Shown: positions 33,804-42,845 of the stretch, piece by piece
Layout of the letters: each line of letters begins with the position of its first letter
Numbering within the stretch: position 1 is the first letter of the stretch
From: Rhipicephalus microplus
Lineage: Eukaryota > Arthropoda > Arachnida > Ixodida > Ixodidae
Direction of reading: 5' to 3'
Length of the DNA stretch: 64,000 nucleotides
Assembly: GCF_043290135.1 (NCBI RefSeq)
Contig: NC_134709.1
Span: 66,070,556-66,134,555 of the forward strand
Translations under genes and position numbers: made by a program
Notes under the pieces: model-generated
What the model was told of the DNA's origin: nothing
Database searches by the model: none
What the model saw: the letters and a program-made list of their open reading frames with translations, nothing else

Positions 33804-35016
33804 GTAGGTGGGAACGTATTTTTGTCCTTTGCTACACGCGACGTCCTGAGTGTTATGGATTATTTATCTACTAATCAACTAATTTAATATGTACGACATT
33901 ACACTGTCCGACACTGAGCAGGTGGGAATGCATCGCAACAACATATATTAATAAAAAAGCGCTTAACAAAAAAACAGCAATAGCAGATTAAGAGAAACAT
34001 AATAACAAGCAAAAAACAACAGCGTACTGGTACCGTACCAAGGAATATGCGGAATGCTGTTCCTCCTTGGTCCTCCCTTATTGGTCGTTTGAGCCTGCCA
34101 GTGAAACAAGCGACTGCCTGCGGCACAATGACCTCTTTTCGTTTGCTATACTTAAATACTTCAGGGCCTCCTGCATGCGCACAGCGTATCGTAGTGATAT
34201 GGATCAAAAGTAATAGTATTCCGTATTTCATGTAGGGTGCCCCCAGAGTGCACTAATAGATCAAGGAAAAAAAAAACAGTGCAGTATGACATATATCAGG
34301 TGCACAGAAGCGGCATAACTGGCCTATGATATTTATTTATTTATTTATTTAAAAAGTCCTTACATAGGCATTTTTTGGATTACCCCCTTACCCAATGCCT
34401 ATGGCATTGGGTAAGGGGGAATCTCAAAAAATTATCACACATAGTGAATACCTATTGTTATACAGCGTGAAATGAATAAAATTACCCACATAGCTTCGCA
34501 ACCTAGTAAAATATTGGTTAATAATGAAAAAAGGAGCAAAAGAGTATACCAATACGTGTACAACTAAAACTAATTAGACAGAACATGAAAATATACATTT
34601 TTTAAACGCGCAGGCAATTCAAAATAAAAAAAATATGGTTTAAGGAGCAAATAGAGCCGTTTGGAATATTTCCTCTTTAATTGCACACTATTCAAAGTTT
34701 GCCTATAAGTACATACGCGTAATAGTCCAAACTATCCCGCTTTCCGGTTTCACTTTTGATTGACGAAGTTTCAAATCTATGTATAGTCACTGGCAGGATA
34801 TGAGGTCGTTTTTAAACATAGTGCTTGTTTTTTTTTCAGAATACTTATTATCTCGACGCGTAAACGTGAGCATGTACATCGCTAGCGTCAACTGATTGCC
34901 CGTGGTTGAACCAGAGCAGACAGGCAGACAGACAGACATTTATCGTTAGAGGCCTTTTTTTTGCCGAGCAGAAATGCGGTATGGCGATGCTATGCACAAA
35001 AGCTCCGTTTCGAGAC
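33804..35016. other. Intron 6, first part
   Basis: Includes an ATTT microsatellite at about 34332-34351 and a near-perfect hairpin at about 34383-34419 ('cccccttacccaatgcc' and its complement around 'tat'). No gene recognised. Confidence 0.6.
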
Positions 35017-35495
35017 CAAGGAGGATTTAAAGAATTGATGGAGTCGAAATGATCACGCAGAAGTGAAGCCGATCCTTTGGCAAGAAGGCAGCTGTGGCGG
35101 CCATCTTACTGGAGGCATGATAAAGTATCACCATTAAAAACAAAGCGTTTCCCTTGCACGCCCAACGAATTTTATGTGGGAGCTTTTTCGGGTGCCCCAA
35201 GTGCGTCTTACAGTTACTGGTTTTACTTATAAAACCTCTAATTGGAGGCGAAATTCTTTGAATATTCAGTCATTCATACTGGTTTCTGTAGGTTATTTTG
35301 TCAAGAACAACTATCTTTAATTATAGAACCAACGTAGCATTTACACAAAGTATCAAAGCCACGTGATGTTTAAGTGGGCACTATCGGAAAAGGGCATGTT
35401 TCCGCCATCTTGGCAGTGGCAAAAGGTGGCTTCACTTCTGCTGGCAAGGCATTGCGGGAGCTTGCACTCCAGCAATTTTTCTTTAATCCTCCTTG
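35017..35495. mobile_element. Foldback TIR element copy 1, hAT-like, 8-bp target duplication
   Basis: The ends are 'caaggaggat' and 'atcctccttg', and complementarity extends inward over about 100 bases with gaps (blocks 'agaagtgaagcc', 'gccatctt'). The 8-mer 'ttcgagac' flanks it at 35009-35016 and 35496-35503. CA-starting termini with an 8-bp duplication suggest the hAT superfamily, but there is no transposase to prove it. Related copies lie at 42485 and 56371. Confidence 0.72.
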
Positions 35496-35601
35496 TTCGA
35501 GACCCGGCCAAGACGGCCCATTTCAGCCCGATAATTTTAAGAGCTCGTTTCACAGAAATGTCGGGAATGGTGTCTGTGGATGCATCCTCCAAAAAGGCAT
35601 T

Positions 35602-35614
35602 TGTAATGTTCCTC
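35602..35614. repeat. Left target-site duplication of the Penelope-like element
   Basis: 'tgtaatgttcctc' here is identical to 38531-38543, the other side of the Penelope-like insertion. Confidence 0.8.
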
Positions 35615-35911
35615 ATATACTTAGAAATTTGGCGCAACCTCGACTCACGCAAACACTCACACAAGCACACACACTTACACCAGAGCAACACACACAACAC
35701 GCAGCGCTCACTACCAACTGTTTATTGCTCCTATCCGACCTTCTTAAATACGTACATCGAAATGCGCAAAGGCACAAACTAACAGAACTGCGCCAGTAGA
35801 AAACCAACATGGCGTCACCACACCACTAGGAACAAGTAAAAAGTAAAAAAAGTAAAAAAAGTAAAAAAAGTAAAAAAGGGGGGGGGTTAACACGAAAAGG
35901 AGATATAATCG

Positions 35912-37620
35912 CTAAACCCTCGCATCAAGGAAAGATATTTCTTGTTGATGCAACACCAAGGATGGCTCGCTGACACATATATCTTTATTCTTTTCTATAT
36001 AATATGCTTCTAACAGCAAACGTGCTGATAAATTTGAGCTTCTCCCAAGAATCCTTGTATCAGAAAATCGTGGTTCACACCCACATGCGGCAATATGCGA
36101 CACAAGATGTGCGTACTTGTCCTCGTTTTTCTTAACCTTTAGCGCATGCTCCCTAAGCCGGTCATTGAGGCATCGCTCGGTAATGCCAATGTACACGTTA
36201 CCGCAGGAAAAAGGAATGGAGTATACAACTCCCATGGAACATTTTACGAAGGCATTCTCATGTTTTTTCACGCAACCGCGTCTCTTGCCATTGCAAATAC
36301 GCGGACATAACTTGGCGAGCTTTTCTGGCGCAGAAAAGACCACAGCCACACCATGCCTTGCAGCAACCTTCTTAATATTATGGGAGAGCTTGTGCACGTA
36401 AGGCACGACTTGAAGCTTGGAACCCGAAGGATCCCAAGTAGCTCTATCCCTTTGTGTTCCACGTTTCATCTTCTGCAGTAGTGACTCGGTGACCGCGTTT
36501 AGGACCGACGAAGGGAAGCCCGCCGCCGTCAATCGGCTGATCTGTTCATAAAAACTAGTACGCATGTGGTGTGGACACGACTTAATCAACGAGGATTCTA
36601 GACAAAGCGAAGCAATACCTCTTTTAACTAATTTTGAGTGCGCAGAATCATACGGCAACAGCCCCTTCTTCACTCTAGGCCGGTAGACCCAACAAAAGTG
36701 TTCACTACCCCACAGTAGCTTGAGGTCTAAAAACTGGAGACAAGTCTCTGTGGGTACCTCGGTAGTGAACCTAAGTCCGCGTCCATGATCTTTAAAAACA
36801 CTAAGCACATGTTCACAATAAGAACGCTGCACTTCATATGATACCTCATCCGCACGCACACTCACTGAAGTACAGGCGTCTACTTGAAAATCTAAAAAGT
36901 AATTAGGGGGTGTATATGGCCCCCGCTTGTCTAAAAGAATTAAAAAATCGTCAACATATCTAAAAATCTTCAAAACCTTATTCCCCCTTAAAAATTTATC
37001 CAACGTCCTATCTACATCTGCTAAAAAAATATCAGTAAGAACAGGGGCGACACAAGAACCTATACAGATGCCTTGTCGTTGTAGATAGGGCTTGTCGTTA
37101 AACGTAATAAAAGTGACGTTAAGATAAAATTCTAAAAGTGCTAAAAAGTTTTCAACGGATACGCCCGCATTATTCATAAAAGAAACGTCACCATTATCTT
37201 CTATGCACTGTCGGACCGAAGTCAAAAGCTTATCATGAGGTACCGAATAAAACAGGTCTTCAACATCTACTGAGAAAGCAAAGGAAATCTGCTGGTTATT
37301 CCGTATGAAATCTGCGACATCACTAGAGCTTTTAGTGCGAAACGGGTCACTAACACTGAGTGGCTTTAGTTTGCTTAACAGGAATTTGCTAACGTTGCCC
37401 TGCCATGAACCATTTTCACTAACAATGGTTCTGAAGGGAATGCCCACTTTGTGGGTTTTAGCGGAAAAAAAAAGACGTTCAAGTTAGTGCTTTTGCTACT
37501 AGCTAAGGTTCCAGCCAGCGTAGGAAGTCCTACTTCCCTACAGAACGCGGTGAATTTAGATTTAACGCGTACAGCACTTTTTTTAACAGGTAAAAAGTTC
37601 TTGTCACCGCGCGGTCACCG
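35912..37620 (-). CDS. Penelope-like reverse transcriptase with GIY-YIG endonuclease, 5'-truncated
   Basis: The frame is open on the minus strand from just below a stop near 37622 down to the TAG ending at 35912, about 570 codons. The first Met-like codon is a GTG at 37447, inside the RT, so the true start is lost. RT motifs in order: AKTHKVGIPFRTIVSENGSW, FSVDVEDLFYSVPH (motif A), QGICIGSCVAPVLTDIFLAD (motif B), FRYVDDFLIL (motif C; YVDD at 36947-36958) and QFLDLKLLWG. After a connector comes a GIY-YIG nuclease (VVYSIPFSCGNVYIGITERC, then RLREHALKV). This enzyme pair copies RNA into a nicked target. The remaining frame is intact, so the insertion is recent. Confidence 0.9.
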
Positions 37621-38195
37621 AGTCACTACTGCAGAAGATGAAACGTGGAACACAAAGGGATAGAGCTACTTGGGATCCTTCGGGTTCCAAGCTTCAAGTC
37701 GTGCCTTACGTGCACAAGCTCTCCCATAATATTAAGAAGGTTGCTGCAAGGCATGGTGTGGCTGTGGTCTTTTCTGCGCCAGAAAAGCTCGCCAAGTTAT
37801 GTCCGCGTATTTGCAATGGCAAGAGACGCGGTTGCGTGAAAAAACTTGAGAATGCCTTCGTAAAATGTTCCATGGGAGTTGTATACTCCATTCCTTTTTC
37901 CTGCGGTAACGTGTACATTGGCATTACCGAGCGATGCCTCAATGACCGGCTTAGGGAGCATGCGCTAAAGGTTAAGAAAAACGAGGACAAGTACGCACAT
38001 CTTGTGTCGCATATTGCCGCATGTGGGTGTGAACCACGATTTTCTGATACAAGGATTCTTGGGAGAAGCTCAAATTTATCAGCACGTTTGCTGTTAGAAG
38101 CATATTATATAGAAAAGAATAAAGATATATGTGTCAGCGAGCCATCCTTGGTGTTGCATCAACAAGAAATATCTTTCCTTGATGCGAGGGTTTAG
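37610..38195 (+). pseudogene. Inverted second copy of the Penelope ORF end (GIY-YIG part)
   Basis: The open frame from 37638 encodes the same C-terminal 185 residues as the minus copy except Leu for His at one position. It lacks the whole RT core. It is the truncated, opposite-facing arm and would not make an active protein. The following 38196-38493 repeats the 3' tail, including an AATAAA at about 38379. Confidence 0.9.
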
Positions 38196-38530
38196 CGATT
38201 ATATCTCCTTTTCGTGTTAACCCCCCCCTTTTTTACTTTTTTTACTTTTTTTACTTTTTTTACTTTTTACTTGTTCCTAGTGGTGTGGTGACGCCATGTT
38301 GGTTTTCTACTGGCGCAGTTCTGTTAGTTTGTGCCTTTGCGCATTTCGATGTACGTATTTAAGAAGGTCGGATAGGAGCAATAAACAGTTGGTAGTGAGC
38401 GCTGCGTGTTGTGTGTGTTGCTCTGGTGTAAGTGTGTGTGCTTGTGTGAGTGTTTGCGTGAGTCGAGGTTGCGCCAAATTTCTAAGTATATGATGTATAA
38501 CCAACTAGCCCAACAACAAGTTTTATTAAA

Positions 38531-38551
38531 TGTAATGTTCCTCCCCGGCAG
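38531..38551 (+). promoter_or_regulatory. Rebuilt splice acceptor: duplicated target site plus CAG
   Basis: The right-hand copy of the 13-bp target duplication ('tgtaatgttcctc') supplies the pyrimidine-rich run before 'cccggcag' and so forms the 3' splice site of exon 7. The Penelope-like element ends directly before it, 8 bases of host sequence remaining between duplication and exon. A branch-point adenosine must lie either in 'tgtaat' or in the element's own terminal 'ttattaaa'. Confidence 0.65.
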
Positions 38552-38746
38552 TTGTTGCGGCGACACTGTCCATCGTGTTGGTGTCCGTGGCGCTGCCGTA
38601 CTGGGTTCTTGAAAGCACGGGAAGCCTGGGGACGCTGGCCCAGTTCGTGTTCGGAGACCGCGTCTGTATGTTGCTCTCCTCCGCGCTGCCCACGGTGGCC
38701 GCCTTCAACGTGCTCACCATACTGGCCATACAGAACGATTTTGACG
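38552..38746 (+). CDS. ABCA exon 7: membrane helix 5 region
   Basis: Acceptor 'ccccggcag|tt', donor 'gacg|gtacgt'. Encodes residues 369-433 in phase with exons 6 and 8. It contains VVAATLSIVLVSVALPYWVL, a short amphipathic loop (TGSLGTLAQFVFGDR), and a second hydrophobic run (LLSSALPTVAAFNVLTILAI) ending in QNDFDG. This corresponds to the fifth helix and following re-entrant segment of ABCA TMD1. Confidence 0.88.
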
Positions 38747-38814
38747 GTACGTGGAGGCGTTCACTGCACTTGGGCAAAAATGCTTGAGGCTCGCGTACTT
38801 AGCTTTGGGTTCGC

Positions 38815-38915
38815 ATGAAAGAACCCCGGGTGGCCGAAATTTCCGTAGTACTCCACGTCGGCGTCCCTGATAACTATTTCCTCATGCTCGGACATTAAAC
38901 CCCGACAATTTTTAG
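38815..38915 (+). mobile_element. Ruka-like SINE fragment, degraded
   Basis: Carries the 'aagaaccccgggtggccgaa', 'ctccacgtcggcgtccct' and 'ggacattaaacccc' blocks of the SINE body; the head and exact ends are gone. Confidence 0.6.
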
Positions 38916-39089
38916 ACCACCTAAAGTTTTACACTACTAAAGGCCACGTCGGAATACTTCGTTTTTTGCCTACGAATATAAGCGGGCTTCTGGTGGCTCT
39001 TGGAAACGAACCCAGACCATCACGAATCGAAGATGAATGCTCTGCCATCTGACCGCAGACATGGGGGGGGGATAATTGACATTATTAAG

Positions 39090-39300
39090 CTAATCAAGTA
39101 TAAATTACTGGATTCCGAAAGCAGCAAACACTCGAGGCGGATACAGAAAATTGGGTAGGCAGATGAAGTTAAAGAAGTTTGCAGGTATAATGTAGCAGAA
39201 GACAGCACAGGACCGGGTTGATTGGTAGAACATGGGAGAGGTCATTTTCCGTACAGTGACAGTACTTAGGCTGATAATGATGATGTGGTGATGGAAGTGT
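39090..39300 (+). mobile_element. LINE 3' end fragment (CR1/RTE-like) with GAT-rich tail
   Basis: Reads as the very C-terminus of a LINE polyprotein with stops: RKLGRQMKLKKFAGI, QKTAQDRVDW, NMGEVIF, then a run of 'ctgataatgatgatg'. This ending (KKFAG...AQDR-x-x-W...MGE) followed by GAT repeats is typical of abundant tick LINEs. Strongly 5'-truncated. Confidence 0.72.
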
Positions 39301-39979
39301 GATGGAGGGGCTTATGAAAATATGCGATTGAAGGGTGGCAGGTTAAAGAATGACAAGCGAGGAAGGAAGTGGTTTTTAGAATAGAAAATGGAAAGTGCAC
39401 CCCACAACTGTGTGCGCCTCAGCGCGACACCTCAGCAGTCGTTCACAGGAGAGGAGGATGGCGGCTGGTAATAGCGAAGAGTGGAGAGAGGAAAGGAGAA
39501 GGAGAGAGCGAGAGACGCGGCAGAAAAAAAGGAAAGAGGTGGGGCCCCCGGATAATCTACCAAAATCACGCTGGGCAAACTCTTTAAATTAGCTAATGCA
39601 GTCCGCTCCGTCAAAAAGTTCAGCAGCACAGAGAGAGCACAGTTGATGCGGTTGCGGCGGCTGTTCGGGAACAGGAGGTGCTCAGATGATGTCCGAGGCA
39701 GGCCGGGAACTCCATACACTGCGAGCGCCACTTGCCCACGTCACCAGCCGGGCAATAAAGCAAGAGGTGCCCTCGTCCTGGCAGGCTTTGAGTTATCATC
39801 CAGTAGGCTTATCGTTGACCTGCAACTTATTGCAAAGATAACTTGCCACGACACATCCTGTGGCAAAAAGTATTCCACACTCGTCTCATTGGTCGCGACT
39901 GCACCGGGTAGTACTCCCCTGCATTGCGCGAACAGAAGCACCCGACGAATTGGGCGGGAAGCGCTTTACGTTGTAAATA

Positions 39980-40060
39980 AATGAGTAGAGCATTGAACAC
40001 GTAAATCAATGGATTTTGGGTTCGGATCCCACTAAGAGAAAAAGCGTTTTTTTTCGTCCA
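39980..40060 (+). mobile_element. tRNA-derived SINE scrap
   Basis: A head-like 'tgagtagagcattgaacac' is followed by B-box-like 'gggttcggatcccac', then a T-rich tail. Too short and divergent to be a tRNA gene. Confidence 0.45.
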
Positions 40061-40322
40061 CCATCATTCATTTCTCTTGAAACCACTGCTGCTAAGGACA
40101 AGAGTTATGACCCCAGTTGTTTTTAGCCTGTTTGTTGGAATAAGTTGGCTGTGTCTAACGAAGAAACAAGCCCACAATAAAAAATGCAGGCTTCGTTTAT
40201 GCGAAACCGTCATTTCAGTACACCACACTTCTCTTCTTAAAGCCCTGGTGATTAGCAGCACGCACGACTTCATCACCTGACTCGAGGTGCCCCGCATTCA
40301 ACGACGATGGTTGTGCGCGCAG

Positions 40323-40501
40323 GTGGCGCTGCATGGCAAAAAGTCCATTACGTGACCTTGGGCATCGTTCCTGCCACTGTGCTCGAAGTGTGGGTTGTCA
40401 GCATCCTGACGATGGCCGTCATGGTACTGCTCATTGGCTACTGCTCCAACGTGCTGCCTTGGAACACTGCGCTTCCACTGCATCCGCTCTTCTTCTTCAA
40501 G
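40323..40501 (+). CDS. ABCA exon 8: membrane helix 6 and following loop
   Basis: Acceptor 'tgcgcgcag|gt', donor 'ttcaag|gtaagc', a strong consensus. Encodes residues 434-493. It begins GAAWQKVHYVTLGI, has the helix WVVSILTMAVMVLLIGYCSN and ends LPWNTALPLHPLFFFK. ABCA proteins carry the same pattern: G-x-x-W, a helix, then a proline-rich approach to 'PxxFFF' followed by S-Y-W in the next exon, exactly as here. Confidence 0.9.
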
Positions 40502-40907
40502 GTAAGCACTATACGGGCTGGCCATTTTCGTCACAGTGCTTAGACACGGAGACGTCGCTTGCGTTTCACCCATTTCACCAAGTATGAACCGAGGGCGCAA
40601 TGCAGGGTCGGTTGAATTTCGCCTGAGTTTCGCGAAACTCGGGATATTCCCAAGCTCTGGAGACACCCCCTTCTGAACGAGTCAACAAGTACGAAAAAGT
40701 GAAATCCACTTCTCAGCGCACTGCGTTTCATTGGTTACGATGAAACCAGTCATCGCGTCGAGGATGGTCGACTAAGTTGGGCAGTGTTTTCAAACCCGAG
40801 GCATCTTCTTTCCCTTCTTTCTCGTTCCACTGAGTGCAGAATTGCATCCTTGTTTAGTTTTTAAAAACTATAGCCTTTCTTGGAAGACCTTCGACGCAAA
40901 AAATTTG

Positions 40908-40910
<3 letters not shown>

Positions 40911-40965
<55 letters not shown>

Positions 40966-40966
40966 A
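40911..40966. repeat. GTCT microsatellite
   Basis: About fourteen copies of 'gtct' at the start of the very large eighth intron. Confidence 0.97.
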
Positions 40967-42484
40967 CTTTTGTCTGTTTTTCCGCCTTTAACAATGCTAC
41001 CCTAAACGGCACCAAACGTTACTCCGCACGGTCGACCCTATCCGCAGCGTCCACGAATATTGCTCAAGATTTAGCGCTCATACTTGTGCAATTGTGAATG
41101 AAAACACTTGCCCCGTATCTGTATGTTAATCTTCAAATGTAGTCGAAAGACGATAGTCTTGCGTGTGGAGAGAGTGAACAAAACATTTATTTGATGTTCT
41201 GCGCAAGAATTCGGAGAATGGTATTCTACAGGCGAAACATTAGAGTGCCTCGAGCGTGCAGCGGAGGCGAATGTGCGCATGAAGCCACGTCAAACGTGAG
41301 ACATGAGCGCCACCTGGAAGTTTTCTAGGAAAAAGAAGCGCGCTTCTCTGAGACGGGCGTGTGCGCCCGTCTCACAGCCACGCGCTTCCACGCGTTACAG
41401 CAACTAGGAGGGTGCAAGAAATTTTAGGAAGAGCTTTTGGGCAGTTTTTATCGTAGACTTTTAGAATCGGAAAGGTAAAGGCTGCCAGAAACCGCCAATA
41501 TGATTTTGGAAAAATATTTTTTTTACCATTTTCGCGATGCGAGGAACGCACCACCCATTAAATGCAAAGTCTCATTAGGCTTGCAAGGTAAAGCACCGAC
41601 AACATCATTTATAACACTGGAAAGCGTAAGCAGGAATTTTTTCTGGCTATGGGCCTGATACTGAGAAATAGGATGGGACATAGGATGGCATTACATGAGT
41701 TTTGCCATCAAGCATACAATGGCAGCATTACAACAAATCAATACAGAATACCATCTGCTATTAAAGTGCGGGAAGAGCTAAAGAAGAATGCAATGATATA
41801 TCACGAAGAAGTTACAAATCAATACGTCGTTTCAGTGGGTGGTTGATTAAGGGAGGACGCTTTATACGGGCACCGTATAACTATAGGTTTTGGTTTTCAG
41901 GTGGGAGGCCGGGAGTTGCAACATGCGCATAATTCTACTTGTTATACCTAAAATGCCTCCGAAGAGCCGTCTCAGTCAATATCTGCACCATACATAAAAG
42001 CAAGCCAGGGTTGAGATGTATATTATGTTTAACGCTGCAGCCATATTATATCGACGACCCGCACATGATGCCGTCATGCCCTTACTCCGCTAGCCTCACC
42101 AAGCGTCGTTGTCCTTTTGGACAACGGGTATGTTCACGCCAGCCACCGCAGAAACGTCGTAAACATATTATACGCCAAAGAGCACTAATACTGCGTCCTC
42201 GTAGCCCGCCTTGCCAGTTTTGCGGGACTTAAGTGCCATTCGAGTTCTGAACCGACTGCGAGCCGCCTCCTCTTCGGAGATTGAATTTCCAACCTGGGCG
42301 GTTCTCAACGCGGTCGACACGCCGTAGTTGTTCGGGCCTCAATGTGGCGGGCAATGGAATACAATTAAATTCGGCGGTCTCCCGCAACCGAGGAAGTCGT
42401 ACGACGTTCACCTGTGTCGCGGCTGGGTTTTGTGTAATATTAGGGTCATTTATATCTTTGGAACATGATGTAGTTAAATGGCAC
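40967..42484. other. Intron 8, first part
   Basis: Contains a perfect 11-bp hairpin with a TGTG loop at 41349-41374. A plus-strand open frame at 41649-41846 (MGLILRNRMGHRMALHEF...) was inspected and not recognised. No other feature found. Confidence 0.5.
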
Positions 42485-42628
42485 CAAGGAGGTTTAAAAA
42501 AATTGTTGGAGTGGAAATTATCACCCACGAGTCAAGCCGTACCCATTGAAAGGTGGCCATCTTACTAGGGGTATGATAAGCTGTTGAGATTCGGCAATTA
42601 AGAAGGAGTGTTTTCCTCGCACGGCCAG
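42485..42628. mobile_element. Foldback TIR element copy 3, left end only
   Basis: Starts 'caaggaggtttaaa' and matches the first about 145 bases of the element at 35017 (shared blocks 'gccatcttact', 'atgataa'). It is cut off where the SINE at 42630 begins, and no right end was found. Confidence 0.65.
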
Positions 42629-42629
42629 T

Positions 42630-42845
42630 GAGCCCCACCGTTGTGGTCTAGTGGCTAAGGTACTCGGCTGCTGACCCGCAGGTCGCGGGATCGAATCCCG
42701 GCTGCGACGGCTGCATTTCCGATGGAGGCGGAAATGTTGTAGGCCCGTGTGCTCAGATTTGGGCACACGTTAAAGAACCTCAGGTGGTCGAGATATCCGG
42801 AGCCCTCCACTACGACGTCTCTCAAAATCACGGTGGTTCGTGGTT
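42630..42845 (+). mobile_element. Ruka-like SINE, near full length
   Basis: tRNA-like head with A box 'tggtctagtggctaaggta' and B box 'ggtcgcgggatcgaatcc', then the 'gatggaggcggaaatgttg' and 'gagccctccactacgacg' body blocks. Ends at the 3' terminus of the Tx1-type LINE. The head folds like part of a tRNA but lacks a proper 3' half, so it is a SINE promoter and not a tRNA gene. Confidence 0.88.

Larger units (their letters stand above)
35613..38530 (-). mobile_element. Young Penelope-like element with inverted terminal arms
   Basis: The element has a main minus-strand copy (35613 to about 37609) and a truncated plus-strand copy (37610-38493) joined head to head. The arms 35613-36497 and 37610-38493 were compared base by base and differ at two places: one substitution (His/Leu in the ORF) and one base in a C/G run. 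A 37-bp extension (38494-38530) and a 13-bp target duplication complete it. Inverted partial copies, a GIY-YIG endonuclease and a short terminal extension are characteristic of Penelope-like retroelements. The (AAAAAGT)n run at 35836-35880 is part of the 3' tail. Confidence 0.9.

Noticed and set aside
35363..35799. Plus-strand frames of about 140 codons crossing the foldback element and the Penelope tail
   Set aside because: They run across the boundary of two separate insertions, so they cannot be an old gene.
42630..42720. Possible tRNA gene
   Set aside because: A and B boxes are present but there is no complete cloverleaf or matching acceptor stem, and the following sequence is the SINE body. 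The same applies to 62041, 63028 and 33085-33175.
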